Shown: positions 34,759 through 46,045 of the stretch, piece after piece
Layout of the letters: each line of letters starts with the position of its first letter
Numbering within the stretch: position 1 is the stretch's first letter
Assembly (NCBI RefSeq): GCF_000801105.2
Contig: NC_079512.1
Span: 30,149,848-30,213,847, forward strand
Direction: 5' to 3'
Length of the DNA: 64,000 nt
From: Raphanus sativus
Lineage: Eukaryota > Streptophyta > Magnoliopsida > Brassicales > Brassicaceae
Made by a program: the position numbers and the translations under genes
Notes under the pieces: model-generated
Database searches by the model: none
What the model was told of the DNA's origin: nothing
What the model saw: only the letters and a program-made list of their open reading frames with translations

Positions 34759-34899
34759 TGGACACATTAACGACTCGGTGATGATGTATAAAAATGACTC
34801 GGTGGGAATATTCTAATTAAACAGAGAAGAATTATAAATGTAAACAAACAAATACGAAGACAATGAATAAAAAGTCCAAATAAATGGATAGTAAACTGT

Positions 34900-34905
34900 T
34901 TGACC
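34900..34905 (+). promoter_or_regulatory. W-box in the RBOHD promoter
   Basis: TTGACC, the WRKY-binding core, about 300 bp before the ATG. RBOHD is pathogen-inducible in Arabidopsis, so the motif is plausible, but a six-base match alone is weak. Confidence 0.3.
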
Positions 34906-35204
34906 GGACCAAGAGATGTCCATCTATCCATAGTTTCGCACTACCTTCCGGTATTTATTACATATTTATGAATTGCAATTTGCATGTACACTTATTTCAT
35001 CGATCTCCCTCATTTAGTCTTTATATATTTTAAGCAAGACTCAATTTCTTCCACATACAAAAAAAGAAAAAAATCAAACACCTTTTGGGAGCAGAGATTC
35101 TCTCTTTATTAGTATAGTAGACTCACAAATATTGCTACTCTTGAAGAGATCTCTGTGGCTTGAAGTGATCATCTTTTGTTTTGGTTTAGTAGATTTGAAG
35201 CAAT

Positions 35205-38200
35205 ATGAGACGAGGCAGTTCAGGTAACGACCATGAACTTGGGATTCTACGAAGAACTAACTCAGACACCAAGTCCAACAACGCAGCCATCCCCAGCAAC
35301 CGTTCCGCCTTCAGCGGCCCGCTTGGCCCTTCAAAACGCGCGTCCAAGAAAAACGCTAGATTTGCTGAGGATCTCCCCAGGAGGAGCAACAGTATCAGCG
35401 GTGTCGGTGGTGGCCGTGGAGACGAAGAGTACGTGGAGATCACGCTAGACATCAGGGATGACTCGGTGGCCGTTCACAGCGTCCAGCAAGCGAGTCCCGG
35501 AGGAGGACCTCAGGATCTTGAGGATCCAGAGCTGACACTCTTGACCAAGAAGACGCTCGAGAGCAGCCTCAACAAGTCCACTTCACTTTCCTTCTTCCGT
35601 AGCACCTCCTCACGCATCAAGAACGCATCACGCGAGCTCCGCCGCGTGTTCTCCCGACGCCCTTCCCCCGCCGTGAGGCGGGTTGAGCGCACGAGCTCCG
35701 CCGCCATCCACGCTCTCAAAGGTCTCAAGTTCATCGCCACCAAGACCGCCGCATGGCCAGCCGTGGAGGAACGGTTTGATAAACTCTCTCTTGATTCCAA
35801 CGGTCTCTTACCATCGTCCAAGTTTTGGGAATGCTTAGGTAAATATTAACTTTTAACTTGAGCACTTACGTTTATGCTGTATGTTTCCATTTATGTTAAT
35901 TTTGTACTTTCTTTAGGAATGAACAAGGAATCAAAAGACTTTGCTGACCAGCTCTTTAGAGCACTAGCTCACCGGAACAACATCTCCGGCGATGCAATCA
36001 CCAAGGATCAGCTCAGGTTCTTCTGGGAACAGATATCAGATGAAAGCTTTGATGCCAAACTCCAAGTCTTCTTTGATATGTAAGTTTTTTTTTCTTATCT
36101 TCACCTAACCCATTAATAGCTACGGTTGATAGATCATCACTATTCACAATGGTTGTTTAATTATTTTTGAAATTAAACGGTCACCAGAAGTTGAGGATCA
36201 ATATAACACGACTTAATTATTTTAATCATTTTTGAGGTTTAGTGCATTTGTAACTGAACAAATGATGTCATTGTGTGGTCAGGGTGGATAAAGATGAAGA
36301 CGGGCGAATAACAGAAGAAGAGGTCGCTGAGGTGAGAAACCACACACCATTCAATATTTATCATCTTTCTATCATATTTTATTTTTTATATATTCTTACT
36401 AGTGACCAAAAAACACACATGCTTTAGTTGATTACCTTGACAAATTTGTCCACGCGCAAACCCCACTGACTATATGTTAATATCTTAAATTTCATAAACT
36501 GCATGTGAACACGACACTAATGGTAATAGATTAGATGCAGTAGTGTAGTGTTTATTACTTTTGTTTAGCCTATTAATTTCTGTCACACTTTTTGGTGATT
36601 AATTGCAGATTATTAGTCTTAGTGCTTCAGCAAACAAGCTCTCCAATATTCAGAAGCAGGCCAAAGAATATGCAGCCCTGATAATGGAAGAGTTGGACCC
36701 AGATAATGCTGGTTACATTATGGTACGTATGGTCCACCTTCACCAATCACCACTCAGCCACTAGTTGTACACAGTATATTGTAAATTAACCACGTTAAAA
36801 CACTAGAAAATCTTTTATCAGAAAAAAAAACACTAGAAACAACCTAAAATGAATCCAAGGTTATAAAAATCTAAAGTGGTCAAGTTTAACGGGACTCTTG
36901 ATAAATTAATCAACAAAAAGTCGTCAAGCGTTGATAAGAGACTGATTAATTAGGCATTGGCGTTACCTAGTACTATATTTGACATAAAATTAAAATATTA
37001 ATAAAAGGAAAAAGATAAAACGATAAACAGTGACCAAATACTGAAAAATGAAAATAGTAAATTTATATAATTTATAAAGAATATTTGTTACATGTGGTCC
37101 CTTATTGTTCCTCTAATTTTATGGAATTATCGAACAATAATATTTTTTTAAAAGAAGGAATCATAGTGATAACTATTCCTTTTTATTTTTATTATTTTGT
37201 TCATAATCATTTTCTCTTCTGCTGTTCATCTAATGGATACCAGTTATATCCTTAGGTACTATACGGCATTTATATTGGAAACTGGTGTAAAATGTTTAAA
37301 AATGAATTTATAACTATTATAGTTAAATAATATGACATGAAAACTGGTGTAACAGATTGAAAACTTGGAAATGTTGCTGTTACAAGCACCAAACCAGTCG
37401 GTGCGGATTGGAGACAGTAGGATACTAAGCCAAATGCTAAGCCAGAAGCTGAAACCGGTTACAGAGAGCAACCCTCTGGTGAGATGGTCAGAGAAAATCA
37501 AATATTTTGTAATTGACAACTGGCAGAGAATATGGATCATAATGCTATGGCTTGCCATCTGTGCCGGCCTATTCACCTACAAATTTATTGAGTACCGGAA
37601 CAATAAGGACGCCTTTAGCGTGATGCGTTATTGCGTTTGTATCGCCAAAGGAGGCGCAGAGACTCTCAAATTCAACATGGCTCTTATATTACTGCCTGTT
37701 TGTCGCAACACCATCACTTGGCTTAGGAACAAGACTAAGCTAGGTGTTGCTGTTCCGTTTGATGATAATCTCAACTTCCATAAGGTTATTGCAAGTGGGA
37801 TTGTGGTCGGGGTTTTGCTCCATGTAGTGTCGCATTTAGCGTGTGATTTCCCGCGCTTACTTGCCGCCGATGAGGAGACCTATGAGCCGATGATACAGTA
37901 CTTTGGGGAGCAACCAGATAGCTACTGGCATTTTGTGAAGGGAGTGGAAGGGTGGACTGGTATTGTGATGGTTGTGCTAATGGTTATAGCTTTCACACTC
38001 GCTACGCCTTGGTTCCGTCGTAACAAGCTTAACTTACCTAACTTCCTCAAGAAGCTTACCGGTTTCAATGCCTTTTGGTACTCCCACCATTTGTTCATCA
38101 TTGTTTATGCTCTTCTCATTGTCCATGGTATCGAGCTCTACCTCACAAAGAGTTGGGAAAAGAAAACGGTATGCTCTTTAAACCTGGCTGCTATGTTTTT

Positions 38201-39531
38201 TTCTCTAATATTATTTCCTTTTTGGTTAGTTAATACTTCATGTTTGTGTCATTTTTGCAGACATGGATGTATCTGGCTGTACCGATGCTTCTGTATGGGT
38301 CGGAGAGGCTGATCCGTGCTTTCAGATCAAGCATAAAACCGGTTAAGATTGTCAAGGTCAGATATACATACCTAGATTTCTAGAAATATAATTGATTGAG
38401 TTGCACATTTTTATATACTAAAAACATTATTTTAAAAATTTCCGATGTGAGATTATATCAAAAATAAATATTTGATTTCATTTAAGTAGAGAAAATTTCC
38501 TTTGAACAATTTTTTAAATAGTTTGTATATATGTAACAACTAGGTGGCTGTTTACCCCGGGAACGTGTTGTCTCTACACATGACGAAACCACAAGGATTC
38601 AAATACAAAAGTGGACAGTACATGTTCGTGAACTGTAGAGCCGTATCTCCATTTGAATGGCATCCTTTCTCCATCACATCCGCTCCAGGAGACGACAACG
38701 TGAGCGTACACATTCGCACTCTTGGTGACTGGACGCGTAAGCTCAAGACCGTGTTCTCCGAGGTATGCAAACCTCCTACTGCCGGTAAAAGCGGTCTGCT
38801 CAGAGCGGACGGAGGAGACTCCATCGCCTTCCCAAAGGTCCTTATCGACGGTCCTTACGGTGCTCCGGCACAAGACTACAAAAAATACGACGTGGTACTC
38901 CTCGTAGGTCTTGGCATTGGAGCCACGCCTATGATCAGTATCCTCAAGGACATCATCAACAACATGAAGTCTCGTGACCGTGATAGTGACATCGAGAACA
39001 ACAACAGTAATGGGAATAGTAAAGGGTTTAAGACGAAGAAAGCTTATTTCTACTGGGTGACTAGAGAGCAAGGCTCGTTTGAGTGGTTTAAGGGGATAAT
39101 GGACGAGGTTTCGGAGCTGGACGAGGAAGGAGTGATCGAGCTACACAACTATTGCACGAGTGTGTACGAGGAAGGAGATGCTAGGGTTGCTCTTATTGCT
39201 ATGCTTCAGTCGTTGCAACACGCTAAGAACGGTGTTGATGTCGTCTCGGGGACACGGGTTAAGTCCCACTTCGCTAAACCTAACTGGAGACAAGTGTACA
39301 AGAGGATCGCTGTTCAGCATCCCGACAAAAGAATCGGTAAGTAACTAACTAATCTTTGACCGCTTTAATCTTGTTATCACGTGATAAACTACTTAAATTA
39401 AATAAATGAATTTGATTGCAGGAGTCTTCTATTGTGGGGCACCAGGACTGACAAAGGACCTGAAAAATCTAGCTTTGGATTTCTCTCGAAAGACGAGCAC
39501 CAAGTTTGACTTCCACAAAGAGAACTTCTAA
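35205..39531 (+). CDS. RBOHD: Respiratory burst NADPH oxidase D
   Basis: Eight exons: 35205-35838, 35917-36079, 36283-36331, 36609-36722, 37356-38168, 38261-38356, 38544-39336, 39422-39531, giving 923 aa in frame. This plasma-membrane enzyme passes electrons from cytosolic NADPH through FAD and two hemes to apoplastic oxygen, making superoxide in immunity and stress signalling. Seen: a basic, Ser-rich N-terminus ([24 protein letters not shown]), EF-hand [12 protein letters not shown], six membrane segments with heme-ligand histidines ([34 protein letters not shown]), FAD-binding [18 protein letters not shown]-binding [23 protein letters not shown] region and the terminal FDFHKENF. The Cys of VFYCG, the S-nitrosylation site (C890) of the Arabidopsis protein, is kept, as are the Ser residues of [10 protein letters not shown]. 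Arabidopsis RBOHD starts MKMRRG; here the first ATG gives MRRG. Nothing is broken. Confidence 0.97.
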
Positions 39532-40620
39532 ATTCCAATTTATATCAATTGGGAGGAAGTTGCGTAGAGAATAAAACAAGAAACTGCATATAAATTTTCT
39601 TTTATAAAAAATATTTGAGTTGTATTCCTTCGTTTCTTCTTTCCTACTTTTTGTTCAGTTTTACGGAATTTAGTCTATTGCCGAATTAAATATAAAATCG
39701 CAGAAGTATAGTTGCAGATTTGCTGATTTGGTATTGTGAACATGTAATATGGAGTCAATGCAACATAGTTTTCTACTCGTAATTATCATATCTTTAACGA
39801 GTACACAAGGTTTTGATTTTGAATTTTGATACTCATTATTGGGGAAATTTCACTTTTCCGGCACACTAGAAATATTTCCTCAAAAGAAAACAAACTGTAG
39901 GCCCATTATCTATTTACGCTTGCGTTTTTTTTCTTTGATTAACCTTTTTTTGGTTAAAAAAGATTTAACCTTATATGTGTTTCAAAAAAAAAAAAAAATT
40001 TAACCTTATATAGATATAATTGCCAATCACAATCACTTCATATAGTACAACCAACTTCAAACATTTACAGTATTTCTAAAGAATACTGCACTGTATATTG
40101 TTACGGACCTTTCAAGTCGGTTGATAACTCCATTCCACCAACTCTAACTTCTTGTGATTCGGCACATGTTCTTAAACACATATAGACAATTTAGTGATCT
40201 CTGCAGTGCTACCACAAACTTAAAAAGATATCCACCTTTCATCAGTTAGCTTAGTTATAGATCGATTAATAAGAACTTTAGTAATTCATAACTACTTGTC
40301 AATGTAATAATTAAGAATCTGACCAACTGAAATTTATAAGCCTAAAAAGAATAAGAATGCTCAACATTATAGCATATTAAATATTTAAACATATAATACG
40401 ACCTCGAGGAGGAAGAAAACACCCATTGCAAAACAGATCATTCCTTTGCCAAACTTAATAACTGAAGTCATATTAAATAGATCATGATATTTGATCCTAA
40501 AAATGAGAAGCTGGATGGATTTATGATTGACAACACAAGATATGAACGGTAGCAAAGATCGTAATATGAATATATTCTTCATATCTATGCCAACATGTAT
40601 AAATTTATATGTGTGTGATT
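39532..40620. other. Intergenic region between RBOHD and the DUF761 gene
   Basis: Two converging 3' flanks. AT-rich, with poly-A runs near 39985. No gene seen. Confidence 0.4.
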
Positions 40621-41175
40621 TTATGTGCCTCGGGCTAGCATTTCTTGATACCTCTTGAAGGACAAGAGTTTCTGAAGCTTCATCTGCTTGTGAAACCTTG
40701 AAATGAAGAGATCTGCGACATGGTCGATCTCATCTTCTAGCTTGAAACTCTCTCCTTCTTCTTCCTTCGAGTTCCTCACCATATCTATCACAGAACTTCC
40801 TTGGCCTTCCTCCAAGTCCCCAAAATCCTCCTCTCCTTCGAACAACGTGTGCCGCAGATCAGGATACTTGTCGTTTTCCTCCTCTTGTACGTCATAACTC
40901 TCACAATAAGCCACTTCCCCGTTGTTGTAGAGGATTATAGCTTTGCTATTGTCTTGGTCATGGTCGTTGTCTTGCTCTTGATCTGAATGGCCTAAGAGGT
41001 TGTGGATCTTGTTGGAAATTGAACGGAACCCTAGCTTCTCGTGTTTCACAAGGGACAGCATGAGGAGTCTTGTCTTGAAGGAACTTGTTTTGTTCTTTAT
41101 GGCTATCGATTTCGCCTTTGCAGCGGAACTCAACAATGCAACGACATGTTTCATCAATGCCGTAGCTTTCTTCAT
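40621..41175 (-). CDS. DUF761 (cotton-fibre-like) protein of unknown function
   Basis: Single exon of 184 aa starting MKKATALMKHVVALLSSAAK. The N-terminus is basic and amphipathic (SAAKAKSIAIKNKTSSFKTRL), the middle acidic (EEENDKYPDLRHTLFEGEEDFGDLEE), and the C-terminus has the DUF761 signature (IDHVADLFISRFHKQMKLQK). Position beside RBOHD fits Arabidopsis At5g47920. Upstream in-frame ATGs exist (to 41250) but the MKKATAL start matches the family and follows a plausible leader. Molecular function is not known. Confidence 0.85.
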   Translation of the reverse strand: MKKATALMKHVVALLSSAAKAKSIAIKNKTSSFKTRLLMLSLVKHEKLGFRSISNKIHNLLGHSDQEQDNDHDQDNSKAIILYNNGEVAYCESYDVQEEENDKYPDLRHTLFEGEEDFGDLEEGQGSSVIDMVRNSKEEEGESFKLEDEIDHVADLFISRFHKQMKLQKLLSFKRYQEMLARGT

Positions 41176-41573
41176 TTCTCTCTTTGTAAGATGTATAAGC
41201 TTTAGTAAATAAATGTTATTGGTGTTACAAACTAGCATGGAAAGGAACATTGGTGGTGAGAGCCTTTAGGGGTTTATATAAGAGTGTACTCAAAAGCGAA
41301 AGTAACTAGCCATGGCTTTATGGTCCTCTCGTATTGTTTAAATTAATTAACGGCTAAATGGTTTACTTAATGGCGGAGCAATCTTCTCACAATGTGACAC
41401 GTCGAGATTACACCATTTTGATGTAGTGGATGACTTACTTTTTTTTTAAAACCTTTATGGCTTTATGTCACGCTTCCTTTTATCAAACTGCGTCGTGCCT
41501 ACATTTCACGAACGTAGCAATTAAAATGTCTTTTAGTTTGCATAAAATTCTCGAGATACTAAGTTTATGTTAA
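41176..41573. other. Promoter of the DUF761 gene
   Basis: A TATA-like GGGGTTTATATAAGAG at about 41269-41284 (read on the minus strand as CTCTTATATAAACC) is about 100 bp upstream of the start. No other gene. Confidence 0.45.
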
Positions 41574-42572
41574 TCTATCTTATTAAAACAGAAACATTCT
41601 GTTGGACCTAACATTTATTTTGTAAGTTTTTAAATTAAATACACATTTATACTTTATAGTTAAACCTATATTAAATCACTAATGTTCCTTTCTTTATACT
41701 ACTATCCATGTTTCCAAACAATATACTTATTTTTTATACTACTATCAATGTTTCCAAACAATATATTTTATACTACTATTAATGTTTCCAAACAATACAA
41801 TAATTAATCTTAGTTATTTTATATCTATCATTTTCTCTTTAAAATTTTGTAGAAACGTTATAATTTCATAAATTGCAAAATAATGAACTTTAAAATTTGG
41901 ATTATAAAACTACAAAATATGAAACTATTTCAATTTAAATCCAATTAGATTACATATCGGTCATCCATCAGTTCAATCGGTTAGTCTCGGGTTTTAGTGA
42001 TTTTTTTAAAATAAATATTTTAAAAACCTAAATTGAATTGTCAGATCTCCGGATTAACTGGTATAATCACAATCTATCTTATTAAAACAGAAACATTCTG
42101 TTGGACCTAACATTTATTTTGTAAGTTTTTAAATTAAATACACATTTATACTTTATAGTTAAACCTATATTAAATCACTAATGTTCATTTCTTTATACTA
42201 CTATCCATGTTTCCAAACAATATACTTATTTCTTTATACTACTATCAATGTTTCCAAACAATATATTTTATACTACTATTAATGTTTCCAAACAATACAA
42301 TAATTAATCTTAGTTATTTTATATCTATCATTTTCTCTTTAAAATTTTGTAGAAACGTTATAATTTCATAAATTGCAAAATAATGAACTTTAAAATTTGG
42401 ATTATAAAACTACAAAATATGAAACTATTTCAATTTAAATCCAATTAGATTACATATCGGTCATCCATCAGTTCAATCGGTTAGTCTCGGGTTTTAGTGA
42501 TTTTTTTAAAATAAATATTTTAAAAACCTAAATTGAATTGTCAGATCTCCGGATTAACTGGTATAATCACAA
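41574..42572 (+). repeat. ~500-bp tandem duplication inside the Helitron
   Basis: Copy 1 is 41574-42072 and copy 2 is 42073-42572. The junction falls at AATCACAATC/TATCTT, exactly where the second 5' terminus (TCTATCTT) begins. Within each copy, the phrase TACTACTATC-ATGTTTCCAAACAATA recurs three times. Confidence 0.92.
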
Positions 42573-42718
42573 TCGGGTTGAATTTAAAAACACTGATTTA
42601 AATGCAAAAATATTTTAAATACACACTCTTTAAAAATTACCAAAATATTTGTTAAGTTATTAGTGAAATTTTTCATCGTAAAATATTCCGCGCTTCCAAA
42701 GCGCGGATGAAAATCTAG
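41574..42718 (+). mobile_element. Non-autonomous Helitron with duplicated 5' half
   Basis: Starts TCTATCTTATTAAAACAG, ends CTAG|T with hairpin CCGCGCTT-CCA-AAGCGCGG at 42688-42706. The first 499 bp (41574-42072) are repeated as 42073-42572, so the element has two 5' ends and one 3' end. The copies differ at only two visible sites (a C/A and a 1-bp indel). Confidence 0.85.
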
Positions 42719-43107
42719 TTTAGTTTATAAATGTGACCTAACGGGTTACTTTGGGGATGAGTCGGATAGGTTTTATTTTCGTATTATAAAGTATAAGACC
42801 TACCGTTTAATTTGAAACGAATAAAAATGGTTGCTTAACTTGGTTCATGTTGGCTTACGTCATAATACATGTGTGCAACACCATGTGTAAAATAGACGTT
42901 CAAAAGTCCATGGAGCTGTCTTCAGCTGATTGTCTAGTGCAAGCATGAGGAAATAACTAATACGGTCAATTAGGTAGAAAAGACCGTAAATCAGTAGTTT
43001 TTCTGTATTTAAATCAAATAGTAGTATCATGTAAAATAACGTGGTAATATGACCCAACCCGAATAATGCGCAAATAATCTTATAGTCATTGACGATTTAC
43101 CAAGGTA
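42719..43107. other. Intergenic spacer between Helitrons
   Basis: No gene. Ordinary AT-rich DNA. Confidence 0.4.
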
Positions 43108-44774
43108 TCTAATCTATTAATTTAGGGTTCTATTTTTATCTACTATTAACAAGTCATAGTAGGACCACTTAAAGAATTAGTCAATATGACATATTTGATT
43201 ATTTGTATTAACAATAAACCAACTATAAATATATTAACAATAAACCAACTATAAATTTGATTTTTTTAATTATAATAAAATCTGTTGAGAAAGAATCTAA
43301 CAAAATCTTAGTTTAAAATTTAAATATTTTTTTTTATAAATAACACATTAATATATTTCGAAATTAGTAATATAATATTATTATAAGTAAATTTAACTAA
43401 AACTTATTATAAAAATAAAATAAAAAGTTCTTTATACTAACTTTTTTATAGGTTCTATGATATATTCCGTATTATATATAAATAGAAGTGCTATATGAAT
43501 TAAATATTAAAAATATATTAAATATGTAAATCAACAAAAAAAAATTATTTTATTTTTTAACTTAAATAAATTATTGATCATCATTATAATGGATTAAACT
43601 TCGAAAACTATATAATACTTTTATATTAAAATAAATGTATTAACATAAGTTAAAATTTTATATTTACAGCCATACATTATCTTTTTATTTATTTTGAAAC
43701 TATTAGCAATATATTGCTTAAAAATGTTTATATACAAAAATATAATAGTATATAATAACCTTTAGTTCATATACTATTTAAAAATATGTTATTAGTAAAA
43801 TATGAAATTTCAGTAATTCATTTAAAATATTAGTGACAAAAATCAAATTTTAATTATAAATTTTATTTTATTTTAATAGTAACAAAATTTGTTGATAAAA
43901 GAATTAAAAATATCACCAAAATTCAAATATTTTATAAAATGATACAGTAATGTAGTACCAAAACAAATTCAAAATTCATGTATTATTCCAAACTCAAATA
44001 GTTGTGTAATTTTCCAAAGTTGTCTCGAAAAAATATATTATTTTGAAAATAAATATTCAAACTCAAATGATAATATTTCAAATTTTACAAAAGACAAAAT
44101 CATGGATAATAAAGATTAACTTTTTGAAATGTACCTGAAAAAAACTAACTATATATGTTGTAAAAATTTAAAGTAACCTAATGTTTTGACGTCTTAATTT
44201 AAAAAAAAATAGAACTTAATATCATAACATCCAAAACAAATATCCTATATAATAAATTTAATAAAATAGTATGATAGATACTACTATGTATAAAGTTTAC
44301 TAAAACAATAGGATTATATTATTTAAATAAATAAATCCCGTAAAATACTAAAATGAGATATGTTAAAGTATATTTTCTTAAACAAACCATGTAAATATAA
44401 TTATTTTAGTCATATTTATTTTCTATAATATAAATAAATAAAATTTAAAAATGTATTATATGCAAAATGTTTAAATTAAAGAAAACAACATAATTTGAAT
44501 GGGGTTCTCTATTTGAGTATTTCATATTTTTTATTTTATTTTACCTAACTCGAAAATATATTAGTAAGTAATAAAAATCAATAACAAAGTAAATTTTTTT
44601 TTAAAAACCATTATATATTAATAATACTGAATAAGAAATATAAACAATAATATGATATAGTAATACAATATATAACACTAAAATAGAAATTATATATTTA
44701 AAACATTTTTAATAATATAAAATATATTTAAAAAATATAAATATATCCGCACGAACGTGCGGGTTAAAATCTAG
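43108..44774 (+). mobile_element. Probable second Helitron (~1.67 kb)
   Basis: The 3' end is clear: hairpin CCGCACG-AA-CGTGCGG at 44747-44762 followed by GTTAAAATCTAG and a host T. The 5' end is less sure; TCTAATCTATTAATTTAGGG at 43108 after a host A is the best candidate. The body is extremely AT-rich with no ORF. Confidence 0.6.
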
Positions 44775-45091
44775 TTGTACTTGTTAAAATCAGGCTGTTT
44801 ATCTAATACCAAAACTCGCTATTCAATCAAACCCACTTTATATTCAATTATATTGATTGAATACCACTACTCGTACGTGTTATTAAATGTGATTAACTTT
44901 ACCTACAAAAGCAACTTTACAACCAAATCATCAAAACCTGTTGTTTTTAACCTAAAGAGGTTTCATAAAATTTATGAAAAAGTATCCGAATGGGGAAGAT
45001 GCTTGGGTAAAGTTACAGACAGCTTAAGCTATTCAGCGGCGACGTAAATTCGTTGTACTTCTCTTAAAATCGTAGCTTTATTAATAAATTA
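44775..45091. other. Short spacer
   Basis: An open frame at 44775-45047 has no recognisable content. Ends at the CTTTT target duplication of the next element. Confidence 0.35.
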
Positions 45092-45096
45092 CTTTT

Positions 45097-45333
45097 TGTT
45101 CTAATCCTAGTGTTCTTGTCTTAGAAATAGATCGAACTAAAGAGAGAGAGAGAGAGTCGTATGACTTAGAGAGGAATGAATTGTTATTATTCCATGAGTA
45201 ATGAGTTCCTTATATAGGATTACATAGCTTGGAGACAAAGTCTAATAACTTGGAGTAGGGAACAAGTAACTTGGAGTAGGGAACAAGTAAATCTAGAACA
45301 TTCCATAATAGACATCACACAATATTCATAACA
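45097..45333 (-). repeat. 3' LTR of the minus-strand Copia element
   Basis: 237 bp with a (GA)n run near 45138-45154 and a tandem AACTTGGAGTAGGGAACAAG pair at about 45249-45288. Confidence 0.9.
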
Positions 45334-45554
45334 CTTCCCCTTGATGTCCATTATGCGTGTAAGATGCTATCTCGTTAAAAACCGAGATTGTAATGCCATA
45401 ACCGTCTAGAGTTTGTAATGCGTTTGGAATACTGCCTCGTTAAAACCTTTCCATGGTAAACCCAAAAACCCAATGTGGTAAAAACGGGAAGCCATGGATA
45501 GGAAAAAGAGTACAGCCGCATTACTTCCCCTGAAGTGAACATCACTGAAGGCTT

Positions 45555-46045
45555 CTCAGTGCTCGCATACCAATCTACTGCATAAGCTTCCTGAGCGTGC
45601 ATGTTGGTAATGCCTTAGTGAAGAGGTCGGCTGAGTTCTCGCTTGATCTGACTTGGAGTACCTTGACCTCTCCTTCTTTCTGAAGATTGTGGGTGAAGAA
45701 GAACTTGGGGAGAACATGCTTAGTCTTGTCACCCTTGATGTAACCATCTTTGAGCTGAGCTATGCAGGCCGCATTGTCTTCGTAAAGAACGGTCGGCTCG
45801 TCTTTACCATCCGTGATCCCACATGCTGTCCGAATATGGTTGCCATGAGTCTCAACCAGACACACTCTCTGCTTGCTTCATGTATCGCCAATATCTCTGA
45901 GTGATTGGATGATGTGGCTGATATAGTCTGCTTGACTGATCTCCATGAAATGGTCGTGCCTCCATATGTGAAAACATAACCGGTTTGGGACTTAGCACTG
46001 TGTGGATCGGACTGGTAACCTGCATCAGCAAAATGCTTTCATGAT
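45555..46045 (-). pseudogene. Copia RNase H remnant, frameshifted
   Basis: Reading down the minus strand, one frame (about 46040-45860) gives FADAGYQSDPHSAKSQTGYV, SWRSVKQ and SSNHSEILAIHEASREC, which are Copia RNase H blocks. A frameshift at about 45860 moves to a second frame with ACGITDGKDEPTVLYEDNAA and HVLPKFFFTHNLQKEG, then SSENSADLFTKALP, the typical C-terminal end. Catalytic activity is unlikely. Confidence 0.85.

Larger units (their letters stand above)
33586..35204. other. RBOHD upstream region
   Basis: No gene. A direct repeat occupies 34193-34303 and 34662-34758 (separate entry). TTTATATATTTTAAGC at about 35021 is a likely TATA box for RBOHD, about 180 bp before the ATG. Confidence 0.4.

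Noticed and set aside
35186..35821. Minus-strand frames within RBOHD exon 1
   Set aside because: Antisense shadows of a well-supported exon.
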